Translations under genes and position numbers: made by a program
Part shown: positions 53,562 to 62,974 of the stretch, one piece after another
How positions within the stretch are numbered: the stretch's first letter is position 1
How the letters are laid out: the number at the start of each line of letters is the position of its first letter
NCBI RefSeq assembly: GCF_026229185.1
Contig: NZ_JAGGJA010000011.1
Location: 91,309 to 155,308 of the forward strand
Source of the DNA: Fodinibius salsisoli
GTDB taxonomy: Bacteria > Bacteroidota > Rhodothermia > Balneolales > Balneolaceae
Direction: 5' to 3'
DNA: 64,000 nt
The notes under the pieces: generated by a model
What the model was told of the DNA's origin: nothing
What the model saw: the letters and a program-made list of their open reading frames with translations, nothing else
The model's database searches: none

Positions 53562-55167
53562 CTTCTCCCATTTTGCAAAGTTGATTCCATCCGAGGTCGT
53601 TAATCATTTCAATGACCGTTGGGATAAGTACCATATCGAACTGTATATCAGTACGGTCAATTAATTCAGATTCAAGTTCCTTAAGCCATTCTTTGCCCAT
53701 TTTATTTTCATCATGCCGGTGAGCCTCAATAAATTCTGTCAAGTACTCAAAAAGTCCGGCTATTTTACCACTCCATGATATTGCCTCTCCCTGTAGCCTG
53801 TCGGGAATACCGGATCCATCGACCCACTCATGGTGCGTTTTAATCCCCTTCACCACTTCTTGATCAATGGGCAAATACTTGACCAATTGTTCCCCAAGCA
53901 GTGGATGCTCTAATTCGGCTCCCATCGTCTTTTTATCAGCCGTCAGATCTATACTCAAATAGCCGATATCATGCAATTTTGCCGTTTGCTCAAGAATCAA
54001 CTTCTCGTAGCCAGACATCCCATAGTAATCAGCAAATACGGAAGTTAGGCTAAGCATACGATCGGTATGGTAACGATGGCGTTCCTTTTTCTTTTCGAGC
54101 TCCCGAATCATATGATAGTACATGTCGATCAGCTGACCAGCTAAATCGAATCCTTTTTCTCGATAGTTTGCCACTGTAGAGAGCATGTCATAAATGCGAC
54201 TGATGGAGCGGTGTTCTAAAAACTGAGTGTCTTCTTCTATTGCACTTCCAATCAACAAAAAGGTGGTCTTTTTTTCGGTATTCAGCGGTCGGATATGAAG
54301 GTACTGAGGCAGCAAGCCACTTTGGGATAAAGTCTGTTTCATTTCGTCCCCCATATCCATAGCAGAAAGCCCCTCCAACTCAATGCTCTGAATTATTTCC
54401 TCAAAAGCCTGGCTATCATCTATATTTCTTTGCGCAACAACCTGGCCAGAAAGTCCAAATTCGACCAGGGCGGCGACCTTAATACCTTCTGTTTTAGTCA
54501 AATAATTTAGAAAAAACTTTCCATATCCTTCAAAATTCAGACTTCCTGTAGATAGTTTGCCAAGGTCGGTTTGTACTTCCTTCTTGACCGATCCTTCTCT
54601 GGCGTATTCTTCCTGGTAATGCTGACTAATCCAGGTTGATAAAATGCGGCTTACAATGGGCAGGCGAGGTGTCATGGCTTCCGGATTTTCGACATAGGGC
54701 GCCACGCAGTAAATACCAAAAAACTCTTCTTCCTTGTAAAGGGGAATATGATAGCATTGCCCCAACGGAAAAGAGGTAAACCCATAGTCTTTAAGAGCAG
54801 GTGTTAGCCGAATAAGCGGTCGGAAGTCATTTAATTGTTGCTCTAAGGCCATTACCGACTGGCTTTTCGAACTGCCCTTCGTTTTCTCCTCTTTAAAAGT
54901 GTGTTCCAGATTCTCTGGCAATACCATCCGGCGAAAAAGCTCAAGTTTTTGCTCCGAAGTTTTAACATAAACAAAATGGGCCGGGGCGTGATAGAGCGAA
55001 TCTACCCAATCGACAATATCACGAAATGCCGGGGATTTACTTTTGGACAGGTGCTCTGAAGCAAGTCTCCAAAATTCAAGTTCATCCTCCACATCAAAGG
55101 ATTCAAAAGAAAAAGCTTCACTAAGGCGTCTCCCTATCCTTTGTACATATTTTGTTACGTCTTGCAT
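53554..55167 (-). CDS. HD-GYP-type signalling protein within the Pel-like operon
   Basis: 537 residues. Residues ~110-195 and 205-335 look like sensory (GAF-like) regions with no clear GGDEF. The HD-GYP domain begins at His367 (HTDRMLSLTSVF), with KLHDIGYLSID (HD at 399-400), HPLLGEQL (His421), THHEWVDGSGIPDRLQGEAI (HH 445-446; GIP replaces GYP). HD-GYP proteins break down c-di-GMP; the catalytic ligands seem complete. In Pseudomonas, c-di-GMP controls Pel through PelD; this protein occupies that place in the operon but has opposite chemistry. Overlaps its downstream neighbour by 8 bases. Confidence 0.82.
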   Translation of the reverse strand: MQDVTKYVQRIGRRLSEAFSFESFDVEDELEFWRLASEHLSKSKSPAFRDIVDWVDSLYHAPAHFVYVKTSEQKLELFRRMVLPENLEHTFKEEKTKGSSKSQSVMALEQQLNDFRPLIRLTPALKDYGFTSFPLGQCYHIPLYKEEEFFGIYCVAPYVENPEAMTPRLPIVSRILSTWISQHYQEEYAREGSVKKEVQTDLGKLSTGSLNFEGYGKFFLNYLTKTEGIKVAALVEFGLSGQVVAQRNIDDSQAFEEIIQSIELEGLSAMDMGDEMKQTLSQSGLLPQYLHIRPLNTEKKTTFLLIGSAIEEDTQFLEHRSISRIYDMLSTVANYREKGFDLAGQLIDMYYHMIRELEKKKERHRYHTDRMLSLTSVFADYYGMSGYEKLILEQTAKLHDIGYLSIDLTADKKTMGAELEHPLLGEQLVKYLPIDQEVVKGIKTHHEWVDGSGIPDRLQGEAISWSGKIAGLFEYLTEFIEAHRHDENKMGKEWLKELESELIDRTDIQFDMVLIPTVIEMINDLGWNQLCKMGEDE

Positions 55168-55180
55168 AAGGTATTATTAT

Positions 55181-56812
55181 TTAAAATGCTGAGTAATAGT
55201 AGTAATCTAATCTTTTGAAAAGCTTGCGTGCCATTGCTCCCGATACTGCTGCAAATACTATCGAACCTGCCAGCAGACCTATAGTAGCGTATTCAATAGC
55301 AATCATGCGGCTACAGATATAGCCAACTCCTAAATTTACAACCAATCCTGCCAATAGTGAATACATGGCAAAAGCGGGACGACTTAAGGTAAAAAAGAAT
55401 AAAGCATGCAATAGGCCTATATTTAGAAAAAGGTAGGATATACTTGCAATCCAGAACACTTTGGTAGTCATAAAATGATTAAAAAAGTCCCGTATCTCTG
55501 GAATTGTATCTTCAAACACAACCAAGCTGTTGATAGCATAATAGGTAACCACAATCGAAATGATGCCCACTACCGTCAGTAATATTAACTGCTTAAGATA
55601 AAGCCGTTTGAAATATTTATTAAACTGTTTCAGCTGGCTAAAACTGGCCTTTTCTTGTAGCGGAATTAAAGCCTTTGAAAAAGCATGAACGCTATATTCC
55701 AATACAGCAATACTTAAGACCAAAGTTATAAGTGCCCAATCCATACCGAGTTCATAGGGCGTATTAAACCAAATGATATAGGGTGGCGGCACTTCTCCGG
55801 CCGACCAGGCCAAGATGCGATCAAGAAATAGAAACAAGAAATAACTTAAGCCATAGAGGAAGTACCGGAAGTTGATATAATATCGCACCTCGGGCTCTGG
55901 CAATGTTTGCGCTACTATATTTTGCTGTTTGTTACGAATTTGAAATTTGAAATAAAATACAGCATAACCAGCTAATAGCGCCGTTGTGGCCAGCATTGCT
56001 GTCCACTGTGAAACATAAATTCCCATATTCAATACATCCATATTGAATATAACCAACACCGTGCCCGCAACAATAATGACCAGGATAGAAAGGCGGCGTT
56101 TCAAGGCATATAAAATGGATGAACCCAAAAGTAGCAGACTAATCAATACCATATAAATGAGCCCCAGTATCAGCATTCGGTTGGGGTAAAATGGAATAAT
56201 GATATTGAGCACATAGAACAGAATAACAGCACCTGCTATGGCCCAAACTCCCTTCTTAATAATTTCTTTTGTAGCCTCAAAAGCCAAGAAATAGTTCTTG
56301 CTACTCATATAACTCGATACAGAACGACCCAATACCTGAACAAAGCCCCCGGTAATAACAAAAGCGGTAATAGTACCAAAGGCTACAACCGTCGCTTGTG
56401 CCTCATTAAATTCCAACCAGGCCCACAATGAATAACGAAACAACAGTACGGCCGCAATTTGACTCATCATAGGTAATGAAAAAAGGAGTCCTCGTGAATA
56501 GTATTTCAAAAAAAGCTTGAATTGGTCCCACCCGCTGAACAGACTAAGTTCTTCTTCTACTATAAATTCCGTTTCTGATGTTCCACTCTCCTTAACTTCC
56601 TCTTTTAAAGAGGCATAAATATCCTGTGCAAGATCAAAGATGGACTCATATCCAAATTCCTGCTGAGCGTCAATCTCTCTTATACCCAAAGACTCAATAG
56701 TGGCAGCTACAGCCCACACACTGATGGGATTTCCCGTGAGCTCATACACTTCTGATTTTAACTCAGCAAGGGAGTCGATGGCTATGTTTTCTGTATCAGC
56801 TTGTTTAGACAT
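55181..56812 (-). CDS. pelG: PelG-like polysaccharide exporter (MATE/MOP-type membrane protein)
   Basis: 543 residues: a ~110-residue cytoplasmic start (VWAVAATIESLGIREIDAQQ) followed by about 12 membrane helices, e.g. FSLPMMSQIAAVLLFRYSLW, VVAFGTITAFVITGGFVQVL, LLLLGSSILYALKRRLSILV and YSLLAGLVVNLGVGYI. The topology and its pairing with a PelF-type gene, with an 8-base overlap, match PelG, the inner-membrane Pel transporter. The N-terminal extension makes it longer than the ~450-residue Pseudomonas protein. Without a database search PelG is the best name, but a general flippase remains possible. Confidence 0.82.
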   Translation of the reverse strand: MSKQADTENIAIDSLAELKSEVYELTGNPISVWAVAATIESLGIREIDAQQEFGYESIFDLAQDIYASLKEEVKESGTSETEFIVEEELSLFSGWDQFKLFLKYYSRGLLFSLPMMSQIAAVLLFRYSLWAWLEFNEAQATVVAFGTITAFVITGGFVQVLGRSVSSYMSSKNYFLAFEATKEIIKKGVWAIAGAVILFYVLNIIIPFYPNRMLILGLIYMVLISLLLLGSSILYALKRRLSILVIIVAGTVLVIFNMDVLNMGIYVSQWTAMLATTALLAGYAVFYFKFQIRNKQQNIVAQTLPEPEVRYYINFRYFLYGLSYFLFLFLDRILAWSAGEVPPPYIIWFNTPYELGMDWALITLVLSIAVLEYSVHAFSKALIPLQEKASFSQLKQFNKYFKRLYLKQLILLTVVGIISIVVTYYAINSLVVFEDTIPEIRDFFNHFMTTKVFWIASISYLFLNIGLLHALFFFTLSRPAFAMYSLLAGLVVNLGVGYICSRMIAIEYATIGLLAGSIVFAAVSGAMARKLFKRLDYYYYSAF

Positions 56813-58373
56813 GAACCTCCAAAAAGTTTAACATTTGATCCACCGAATCAAGCTCAATTTTCTTCTTCAAGGGTTCATTTTTTTGTTCATGAAACTGCCT
56901 GTACACATCCCGGTAACTATTCACTGACATCGAGGTTGTATAATTAAGCAAAATACGTTCTCTGGATTTCTTGCCGAGGCGAATGCGCAGATCATCGTCC
57001 TTCAATAGCTTAACAACTCCATCCGCTAATGACTTGGGGTCACGTGGCTTACACAAAACACCACAATCTTTTATAGCTTCGCTAACGCCCCCGACATCAG
57101 TAGCTACCACGGGACGACCACAACTCATGGATTCAATGACGGTATATGGAAATCCTTCTGATATAGAGCTTAAAATTGAGATATCTCCTTCATTAAAAAT
57201 CATGTTGGGTGTATTATGGAATCCACCGAAAGTAAAATGATCTCCGAGTCCAAGTTCATCTACCAAATCCTGGCACTTTTGGGCATATTCTTTGTCAACT
57301 TCAAGGCTTCCATAGAGAATGTATTGCACATCAGGAATTTCCCGACGCACATGATCGCAAGAGTGTATCATCGTCTCAATATCCTTCAACTTAAATACTT
57401 GGGCAGCAGCTACCACCGTCGGTTGCCCCTGAGTGTGTTCAGGCTTAGAACGAGGGCGAAAAACATCGGTGTTTACTCCGTTATAAATGGGGTGAATATT
57501 TTCAGCTGGCGCTTCAAATTCTTTCTCCCACTTGGCATTAATGGATGTAACCGGTGCAATCAAATCCGCAAAATGATAGACAGCCCGCGTGATATAGGTT
57601 GCCATATCGAGGAGGAGCTTCTTGGAGAAAAAAGGCATATCCTCTTGGCTCACATTGATTAATCGCTCACGAATATAGACCCCATGATCCGTAAGAATCA
57701 TAGGAGTTCCATATTCAAACTTAGCGGCTAAAGAAGCGATGGCGGGGAAACCAGCAATGGTTGAATGGGTAGCACTAACCCTGGGCAGAGGAACCGCCAA
57801 CGGCATCATAAAATGATATAACCAGCGCATCCCAAAGGTAACATCCAGCATGCGCGCTCCCTCCTGTTCAATCAATTCTTCATCCGGTGTATAACCCGAT
57901 GATAAAAGGCGCTTAAACTCGGTCCAAATCAACGGATCTGAAAGCGTTTTTTTGTAATCATAATGCTGATAATATTTCCAGAAGCCATAGATCAGCTCTC
58001 CAAACTCACGGGCACTTTGAAAGGGATTAAGCAGCCGGCGTACAAAATCCCGGAACATGGGGAGAAAGACCTCTTTTATAACTTCTCGATCTGTTCTCGA
58101 CTTCCTAAGTACATGTTCAGAAAAAGGTACTTCTTCTTCAAAATGACTGATAGGCTCTTCTACCCCCCAGAGCGGCACATGAATAATCGATTTAATATTG
58201 GAGGTTAACCGATACCGTGATTCCACAAAGGGCGCACCGGTCAAAGCCATAATAATAAAATCGACTTCCTCTTCCAGCTCACTGCATAAGATGTGAGACC
58301 ACGTTGAAACACCCCCACTCGCATAGGGATAGGAGCCTTCCGTTTGAAATAATATGAGAGGTTTATCTTCCAA
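56805..58373 (-). CDS. pelF: PelF-family glycosyltransferase (GT4)
   Basis: 522 residues. The PelF-type opening is LILFQTEGSYPYASGGVSTW, followed by VDFIIMALTG. The GT-B C-terminal half has HPIYNGVNTDVFRPRSKP, VVAAAQVFKLKDIETMI, and the EX7E motif SEGFPYTVIESMSCGRPVVA. PelF polymerises the Pel chain from a UDP-sugar in the cytoplasm. The start is a TTG at 58373, only 6 bases after the previous stop; no nearer ATG keeps the first strand. It overlaps the pelG start by 8 bases. Confidence 0.88.
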   Translation of the reverse strand: MEDKPLILFQTEGSYPYASGGVSTWSHILCSELEEEVDFIIMALTGAPFVESRYRLTSNIKSIIHVPLWGVEEPISHFEEEVPFSEHVLRKSRTDREVIKEVFLPMFRDFVRRLLNPFQSAREFGELIYGFWKYYQHYDYKKTLSDPLIWTEFKRLLSSGYTPDEELIEQEGARMLDVTFGMRWLYHFMMPLAVPLPRVSATHSTIAGFPAIASLAAKFEYGTPMILTDHGVYIRERLINVSQEDMPFFSKKLLLDMATYITRAVYHFADLIAPVTSINAKWEKEFEAPAENIHPIYNGVNTDVFRPRSKPEHTQGQPTVVAAAQVFKLKDIETMIHSCDHVRREIPDVQYILYGSLEVDKEYAQKCQDLVDELGLGDHFTFGGFHNTPNMIFNEGDISILSSISEGFPYTVIESMSCGRPVVATDVGGVSEAIKDCGVLCKPRDPKSLADGVVKLLKDDDLRIRLGKKSRERILLNYTTSMSVNSYRDVYRQFHEQKNEPLKKKIELDSVDQMLNFLEVHV

Positions 58374-58379
58374 CAGTTA

Positions 58380-59567
58380 TCAATGCTTTATAATTGTACT
58401 GAAGATATCTTTGTAGCGATCAAAAACCTTATTCCACACATGGTGCTTCTCGACCTCCAGAAAGCGCTGCTGTACCTCTTCTTGCCATTGCTCGGGAGTT
58501 TCCCATAACGCCATTACTTTCTTTACAAGCTGCCTCGTATCTATATCATTCTCCAGGATAAGGCCATATTGATCTGTAACATCTCCTGCCTGCCAGCCAA
58601 TAGGTAACACCTTTCTACTGAGGGCCTCAAAAAGAACCAGTGGCTGGGATTCATTGTGGCTGGTTATACAAAGTGCATCCATTTGGTCAATATAGTTTTC
58701 GGTGGACCGGTTCCACTTAAATGTGAGTTTTGGATACTTTTGGGCCCTGTGTTTTACTTTTTTTTCGAGTTTAGGTTCATCAGCATCACAGCTCAGCATC
58801 AAAAATTGGACATTGTCTACGTTTTCCGTCTCAAATGAATCTATTACCTCAAAAAACTTCATGGGATTTTTCATTTCAGCACAGCGTCCAATCCATCCAA
58901 TAGTAATTTTTTGAGATCGTTGTTTGGCCGATCGGAGGAGCCAATTGGCGGATATTCCATTGGGGATGTACTCCACATTTTGAGCCCCCAAAGTTTGCTG
59001 CTCTTCCACATTGCATCTTGAAACGCTTACTACCTTATCAGCTTCTCCATAAATTTCTGCAGCTATTTTTCTAAACACATTGGTTAAATGTTGTTTATCA
59101 ACTGAAGAACGTGGAATCTTATACCCACACTCCAACGCTATAGCGCCCATCGCTATCTCTTTCCAATAAAGTGCGTGCTCTGTTAATAAAAGCGGTTTTT
59201 TATATTTTTGGGCTACCTCTTTGCCCAACCAACCAGCCGTGCCGGTATTAGCGATGTGCACAATTTCGCTATTCTCAACCAAGGGATGAATACGTTCCTT
59301 AACTTCCTTGAACCATCGTTTCGATTCCTTCTTCCATGGCTGGGTTAAATCAGGCGGTGGAATTCGTTCAAACTTGTCTACATGTGAAGGCACATTATAC
59401 AAGGCTTCCCCGATGGTCATATCCCGAAATTGATCGGTAGCCACCTGCAAAATATTAAACGATTTAGCTGTGATGGATCGAAGGTACTGGTGCACCCATT
59501 CACTGACACCACCTCTATACCAAGGGTAAGTGCCTTCGATAACCAATAGCACTGCATTTTTTTTCAT
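58380..59567 (-). CDS. Second PelF-like glycosyltransferase (GT4)
   Basis: 395 residues, beginning NAVLLVIEGTYPWYRGGVSE, the same E-G-T/S-Y-P-x-x-x-G-G-V-S signature as the next gene, so it is a shorter paralogue. GT-B features: LLLTEHALYWKEIAMGAIAL, VEYIPNGISANWLL, TIGWIGRCAEMKNPMKFFEV, and SHNESQPLVLFEALSRKVLP as the EX7E region (ESQPLVLFE). It may start the chain or add a second sugar. It lies between the response regulator gene (24 bases) and the pelF-like gene (6 bases). Confidence 0.87.
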   Translation of the reverse strand: MKKNAVLLVIEGTYPWYRGGVSEWVHQYLRSITAKSFNILQVATDQFRDMTIGEALYNVPSHVDKFERIPPPDLTQPWKKESKRWFKEVKERIHPLVENSEIVHIANTGTAGWLGKEVAQKYKKPLLLTEHALYWKEIAMGAIALECGYKIPRSSVDKQHLTNVFRKIAAEIYGEADKVVSVSRCNVEEQQTLGAQNVEYIPNGISANWLLRSAKQRSQKITIGWIGRCAEMKNPMKFFEVIDSFETENVDNVQFLMLSCDADEPKLEKKVKHRAQKYPKLTFKWNRSTENYIDQMDALCITSHNESQPLVLFEALSRKVLPIGWQAGDVTDQYGLILENDIDTRQLVKKVMALWETPEQWQEEVQQRFLEVEKHHVWNKVFDRYKDIFSTIIKH

Positions 59568-59591
59568 GAACCAACCTGCTGTAGATCTTTC

Positions 59592-60515
59592 CTATTTAGA
59601 AAATAGCCGCCACAAAATAGATCCCGCCTGCATTAAAAGACGAGAAATCATATTATACTCGCCGGTAGTAAAAAGCTTATTTCTTTTTAGAGAAACAAAT
59701 CCAAAAATGGATGCTTCTTTGGGTATATGCATCTCATTCATCAACAAATTACGTTCTGTTATAGAGAATAGAGGCGCCCCAATTTCTGAGGTTAAGTTGT
59801 TTTTTTGCGAAAATTCTTTCAAAATGCCTTCTTCCGCACTTAAGACATTATTCGTAAGAAAGGGCTTTCGGCTCGTCTTAATAGCGTTTATAGCCTCCGG
59901 CGCTATCGCCAGGTTTTCTTCATTTTTGGGCGATACATTGCCCGCGCTACATATAAGCTTAAGGGTGGCTCCATTCATCAACCACAAGCTCAAATAATCA
60001 ACCTCGAATCGCTCTTTTAACTGCTTACAAAGCACCTGTGCAGTGGCATTAAAATCTTTCTTGACGGCCGTTTTCATTAATTTAGAGACCAACTTATTCT
60101 TTTTCTTGCTCATATCTATAGTCCCTGCTGGTAGCGATAAGTCGGTTACGAGCTTTAGATGGATAGCATCCAACAGTGTATTCTTATTATTAATTACCTC
60201 CGATTTGTCGATAATATCAGCTGCTCCAGAGCTAAGCGCTTGTTCTTTCTTCTCAATGGTAGGAAGGTTCGTCACGATAAGTACCGGTATTTGCTTTTTA
60301 CTCCCATCCTTTTTTAAAGACTTTAAAAGTTCAAGACCACTTAAGCCTGGCATATGCAGGTCGCATACAATCAGGTTGATACTGTTTTGAGATAAAATAT
60401 TAACCCCCTCTTGCGCGTCACGAGCATGATAGGAGGTAAATTCTTCCTCTAATAATTTTTTGGTATAGATATGAAATGGTTCGTCATCATCAATAACTAA
60501 AATGCTATAATTCAT
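59592..60515 (-). CDS. Response regulator with C-terminal GAF domain, first gene of the Pel-like operon
   Basis: From the ATG at 60515 (MNYSILVIDDDEPFHIY) the product has 307 residues; an ATG 15 codons upstream is less likely. The receiver domain shows the acidic pocket DDDE, the phospho-Asp in LIVCDLHMPGLSGLELL, the Thr in VLIVTNLP and the Lys in ADIIDKSE. Residues ~140-300 look like a GAF domain (LSLWLMNGATLKLICSAG, IGAPLFSI, IFGFVSLKRNKLFT). No DNA-binding or GGDEF output, so it probably signals by protein contact, perhaps with the HD-GYP protein or the glycosyltransferases. Confidence 0.88.
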   Translation of the reverse strand: MNYSILVIDDDEPFHIYTKKLLEEEFTSYHARDAQEGVNILSQNSINLIVCDLHMPGLSGLELLKSLKKDGSKKQIPVLIVTNLPTIEKKEQALSSGAADIIDKSEVINNKNTLLDAIHLKLVTDLSLPAGTIDMSKKKNKLVSKLMKTAVKKDFNATAQVLCKQLKERFEVDYLSLWLMNGATLKLICSAGNVSPKNEENLAIAPEAINAIKTSRKPFLTNNVLSAEEGILKEFSQKNNLTSEIGAPLFSITERNLLMNEMHIPKEASIFGFVSLKRNKLFTTGEYNMISRLLMQAGSILWRLFSK

Positions 60516-60569
60516 GATATGTAAATTGTTGTTCGGATGGAAACGATACCCGGGCCTCAAATTTTAACC

Positions 60570-60588
60570 ATATATCTCCCGGATATAT
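60570..60588. promoter_or_regulatory. Inverted repeat upstream of the Pel-like operon
   Basis: ATATATC (60570-60576), spacer TCCCG, GATATAT (60582-60588), 55 bases before the response regulator start. It could be an operator in the operon promoter; no matching factor is known. Confidence 0.35.
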
Positions 60589-60716
60589 CACATTGTAGCT
60601 ACGAAACCAATGGGTAATTAGTTTGTATTGAAGCTCCAATCATATATTTTTTGAAATGAATGAGGTGAAAATATTGTACTATAGATGTTTAAATAGACAC
60701 ATAAGGCTCAGCAATT

Positions 60717-60759
60717 TATATGGTAGTGTTTAATCTATATTCTCAATAACTACCATATA
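60717..60759. promoter_or_regulatory. 11-base inverted repeat upstream of the TonB-dependent receptor
   Basis: TATATGGTAGT (60717-60727) and ACTACCATATA (60749-60759) pair perfectly across 21 bases, 44 bases before the receptor start. It could be a leader hairpin or operator; it does not look like a Fur box. Confidence 0.45.
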
Positions 60760-60803
60760 TATCGACTTCATAATTAATAAAACAGTATAACTTATAAAAG
60801 ACA

Positions 60804-62891
60804 ATGTCTCAGCCATTTGCCGATAATACATACACAAAGCCTTATGAACAAATTAAGATATATTTATGTTTTTTATATTTTGGGGTAATTATATGCTTTG
60901 TGGCCCCTCCTTTGCAGGCTCAACAACAGGATAGCCTTTCTATTGATCTTGAACCTATCGAAGTCACGGCTCTTCGATCTACCGTCAGTGCTACTGATGC
61001 CCCGCTGTCGCTAAGTATAACGAGCCGCAATGTTGAGTCCATTAATGCTTCATCCTCTCTTTCTCTAAAAAGTATTGGCGATGGGCTCCCCGGATTATGG
61101 ATTAATGACCGGCAAAATTATGCCCTTGGAGAACAAATGACCATTCGCGGCTTGGGTTGGCGGGCAGCTTTTGGCGTTCGCGGTATTCAAGTTGTGCTCA
61201 ACGGCTTACCGCTGACCATTGCTGACGGGCAGTCTATTACTAATATTATTGACCCGGCTTTTATTCGGCGTGCAGAACTGGTTCGCGGTCCCGCTGCCAC
61301 CTATTGGGGTAACAGCAGCGGTGGAGTACTTTATTTATCAACAGACCCAAATTATAGTAAAGGCACTCATACCCGCTTGCGCACGATGGCTGGCTCCTAT
61401 GGATTGGGAAAAGGTGAGGCCGAATTTTCAATCACCTCTGACAAGCACAATATCAATGTCTATTCCAGCTATTTAGCTACGGATGGCTTTCGGGATTACA
61501 GTTCAGCCAATTTATGGCGATCGGGGCTGACCGGCTCCCTACAGCTAACCGATCGCAGCCGTATCCAATATAGCGCTGCTTCTATCTATATGCCCGAAGC
61601 TCAACATCCCAGTAGCCTGGGAGCCGAAGATGCCAGTAATAATCCCACCAAAGCACGAGATTATTTTGTAAATGCAGGATCAGGCAAGCAGATTACCCAG
61701 GGACAGGCAGGGCTAAGTTATATCCTTGATACCTCAGCGGGCGTCTTAAATATTACCGGTTATGGCACCTACAGAGATCTTAACAATCCCCTGCCCTTTG
61801 GAATTATTACGGTCAATCGCTGGGCGGGTGGACTTCGTGCCACGCTCGACAAAAGTTTTAATCGCTTTCACCTTCAGGGAGGAGCTGAAATGAAGATCCA
61901 GCACGACGATCGTATAGAATTTGAGAATATAGGAGAAAATAGGCAGCCAGTCCGGGGACAAGCCACGGTTAATCAGCTGGAACAAGTCTGGAACCAAGCC
62001 CTATTTGTAAACGGAACGTACGAGGTTGGTGACCTAAATTTTACAGCAGGCTTACGATATGATCGGCTTCGCTTCTCAACGGATTCCCTTTCCACGAGGC
62101 GAACAAGCTCCCGCGCTTTTCAGTCCGTAAGTCCCAGCATTGGGCTTAGCTATAGCCCGGGTCCATACACTCTGTTTACCAACCTGAGTACATCCTTTCA
62201 AGCGCCTACAACAACAGAACTGGTCAATCGACCCAGCGGGGGCAATGGCTTTAACCCCAACCTTCAGCCTGAAAAGACGGTAGGCATAGAAACCGGAATT
62301 CGCAGTCAATCTGCACAGCAATTTACCTATGATATTACCGCCTTTCATCTCTGGATCTACGACCTGCTCTTCCCCTATCAGCTTCAGGCCGATGGCCCCA
62401 CCTATTACCGAAACCAGGGAGAAACAGCACATACGGGTCTCGAAGGAAGCCTGAGCTATCGATTTAATCCTGACTGGCAGGTATCAACAACGGCAAACCT
62501 TACGAGAGCAACATTCAGGAAAGCCCAAACCCTTGATAGCACTTCATTGTCTGGAAAAGATGTGCCCGGTATCCCCAACTTTAGGTTTCACTCCAAGCTT
62601 AGCTGGTCTCCACAGAATCTAATAACCTCTATTTCATACGAATTTGCAGATAGTTATGCGGTTAATAATTTGAACCAGAATAAGAATGATTCATATGGAG
62701 TCCTTGATTTTGAATTAAGTTACCGTTATTCCTTTACAGGGAGCTCAACCTCTCTTCAGCCGTTTGTTAATATTAATAACCTGCTGGATGTTCGATATAA
62801 TGGATCGGTAGCCATTAATAACCAGGGTGGACGGTATTATGAACCCGCCCCGGGACGAAACTGGCAGGCAGGAATAGCCGTAACCTTTTAG
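60804..62891 (+). CDS. TonB-dependent outer-membrane receptor
   Basis: 695 residues. A long N-terminal signal region with hydrophobic IYLCFLYFGVIICFVAPPLQ ends at AQAQQ-type residues. A TonB-box-like LEPIEVTAL precedes the plug: MTIRGLGWRAAFGVRGIQVV, GLPLTIADGQSITNIIDPAF and RRAELVRGPAATYWGNSSGG. The 22-strand-type barrel follows, with FQAPTTTELVNRPSGGNGF and LQPEKTVGIETGIRS, and ends WQAGIAVTF. Short loops suggest a siderophore, metal or cofactor receptor rather than SusC. Ligand unknown. Divergent from the Pel-like operon. Confidence 0.93.
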   Translation: MSQPFADNTYTKPYEQIKIYLCFLYFGVIICFVAPPLQAQQQDSLSIDLEPIEVTALRSTVSATDAPLSLSITSRNVESINASSSLSLKSIGDGLPGLWINDRQNYALGEQMTIRGLGWRAAFGVRGIQVVLNGLPLTIADGQSITNIIDPAFIRRAELVRGPAATYWGNSSGGVLYLSTDPNYSKGTHTRLRTMAGSYGLGKGEAEFSITSDKHNINVYSSYLATDGFRDYSSANLWRSGLTGSLQLTDRSRIQYSAASIYMPEAQHPSSLGAEDASNNPTKARDYFVNAGSGKQITQGQAGLSYILDTSAGVLNITGYGTYRDLNNPLPFGIITVNRWAGGLRATLDKSFNRFHLQGGAEMKIQHDDRIEFENIGENRQPVRGQATVNQLEQVWNQALFVNGTYEVGDLNFTAGLRYDRLRFSTDSLSTRRTSSRAFQSVSPSIGLSYSPGPYTLFTNLSTSFQAPTTTELVNRPSGGNGFNPNLQPEKTVGIETGIRSQSAQQFTYDITAFHLWIYDLLFPYQLQADGPTYYRNQGETAHTGLEGSLSYRFNPDWQVSTTANLTRATFRKAQTLDSTSLSGKDVPGIPNFRFHSKLSWSPQNLITSISYEFADSYAVNNLNQNKNDSYGVLDFELSYRYSFTGSSTSLQPFVNINNLLDVRYNGSVAINNQGGRYYEPAPGRNWQAGIAVTF

Positions 62892-62917
62892 AATGATTGC
62901 CTTCTCAGGCTGTACCG

Positions 62918-62974
62918 CAGAGAACCACAAAGAAGACACAGAATTGCGCAAAGGATTCTCTTCGTGGTTCTCTG
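62918..62974. repeat. Inverted repeat after the TonB-dependent receptor gene
   Basis: CAGAGAACCAC (62918-62928) and GTGGTTCTCTG (62964-62974) pair perfectly with a 35-base loop. Possibly a dispersed repeat that serves as transcript end. Confidence 0.6.

Noticed and set aside
60717..60759. Inverted repeat as a Fur box
   Set aside because: The sequence TATATGGTAGT does not resemble the GATAATGATAATCATTATC type consensus.
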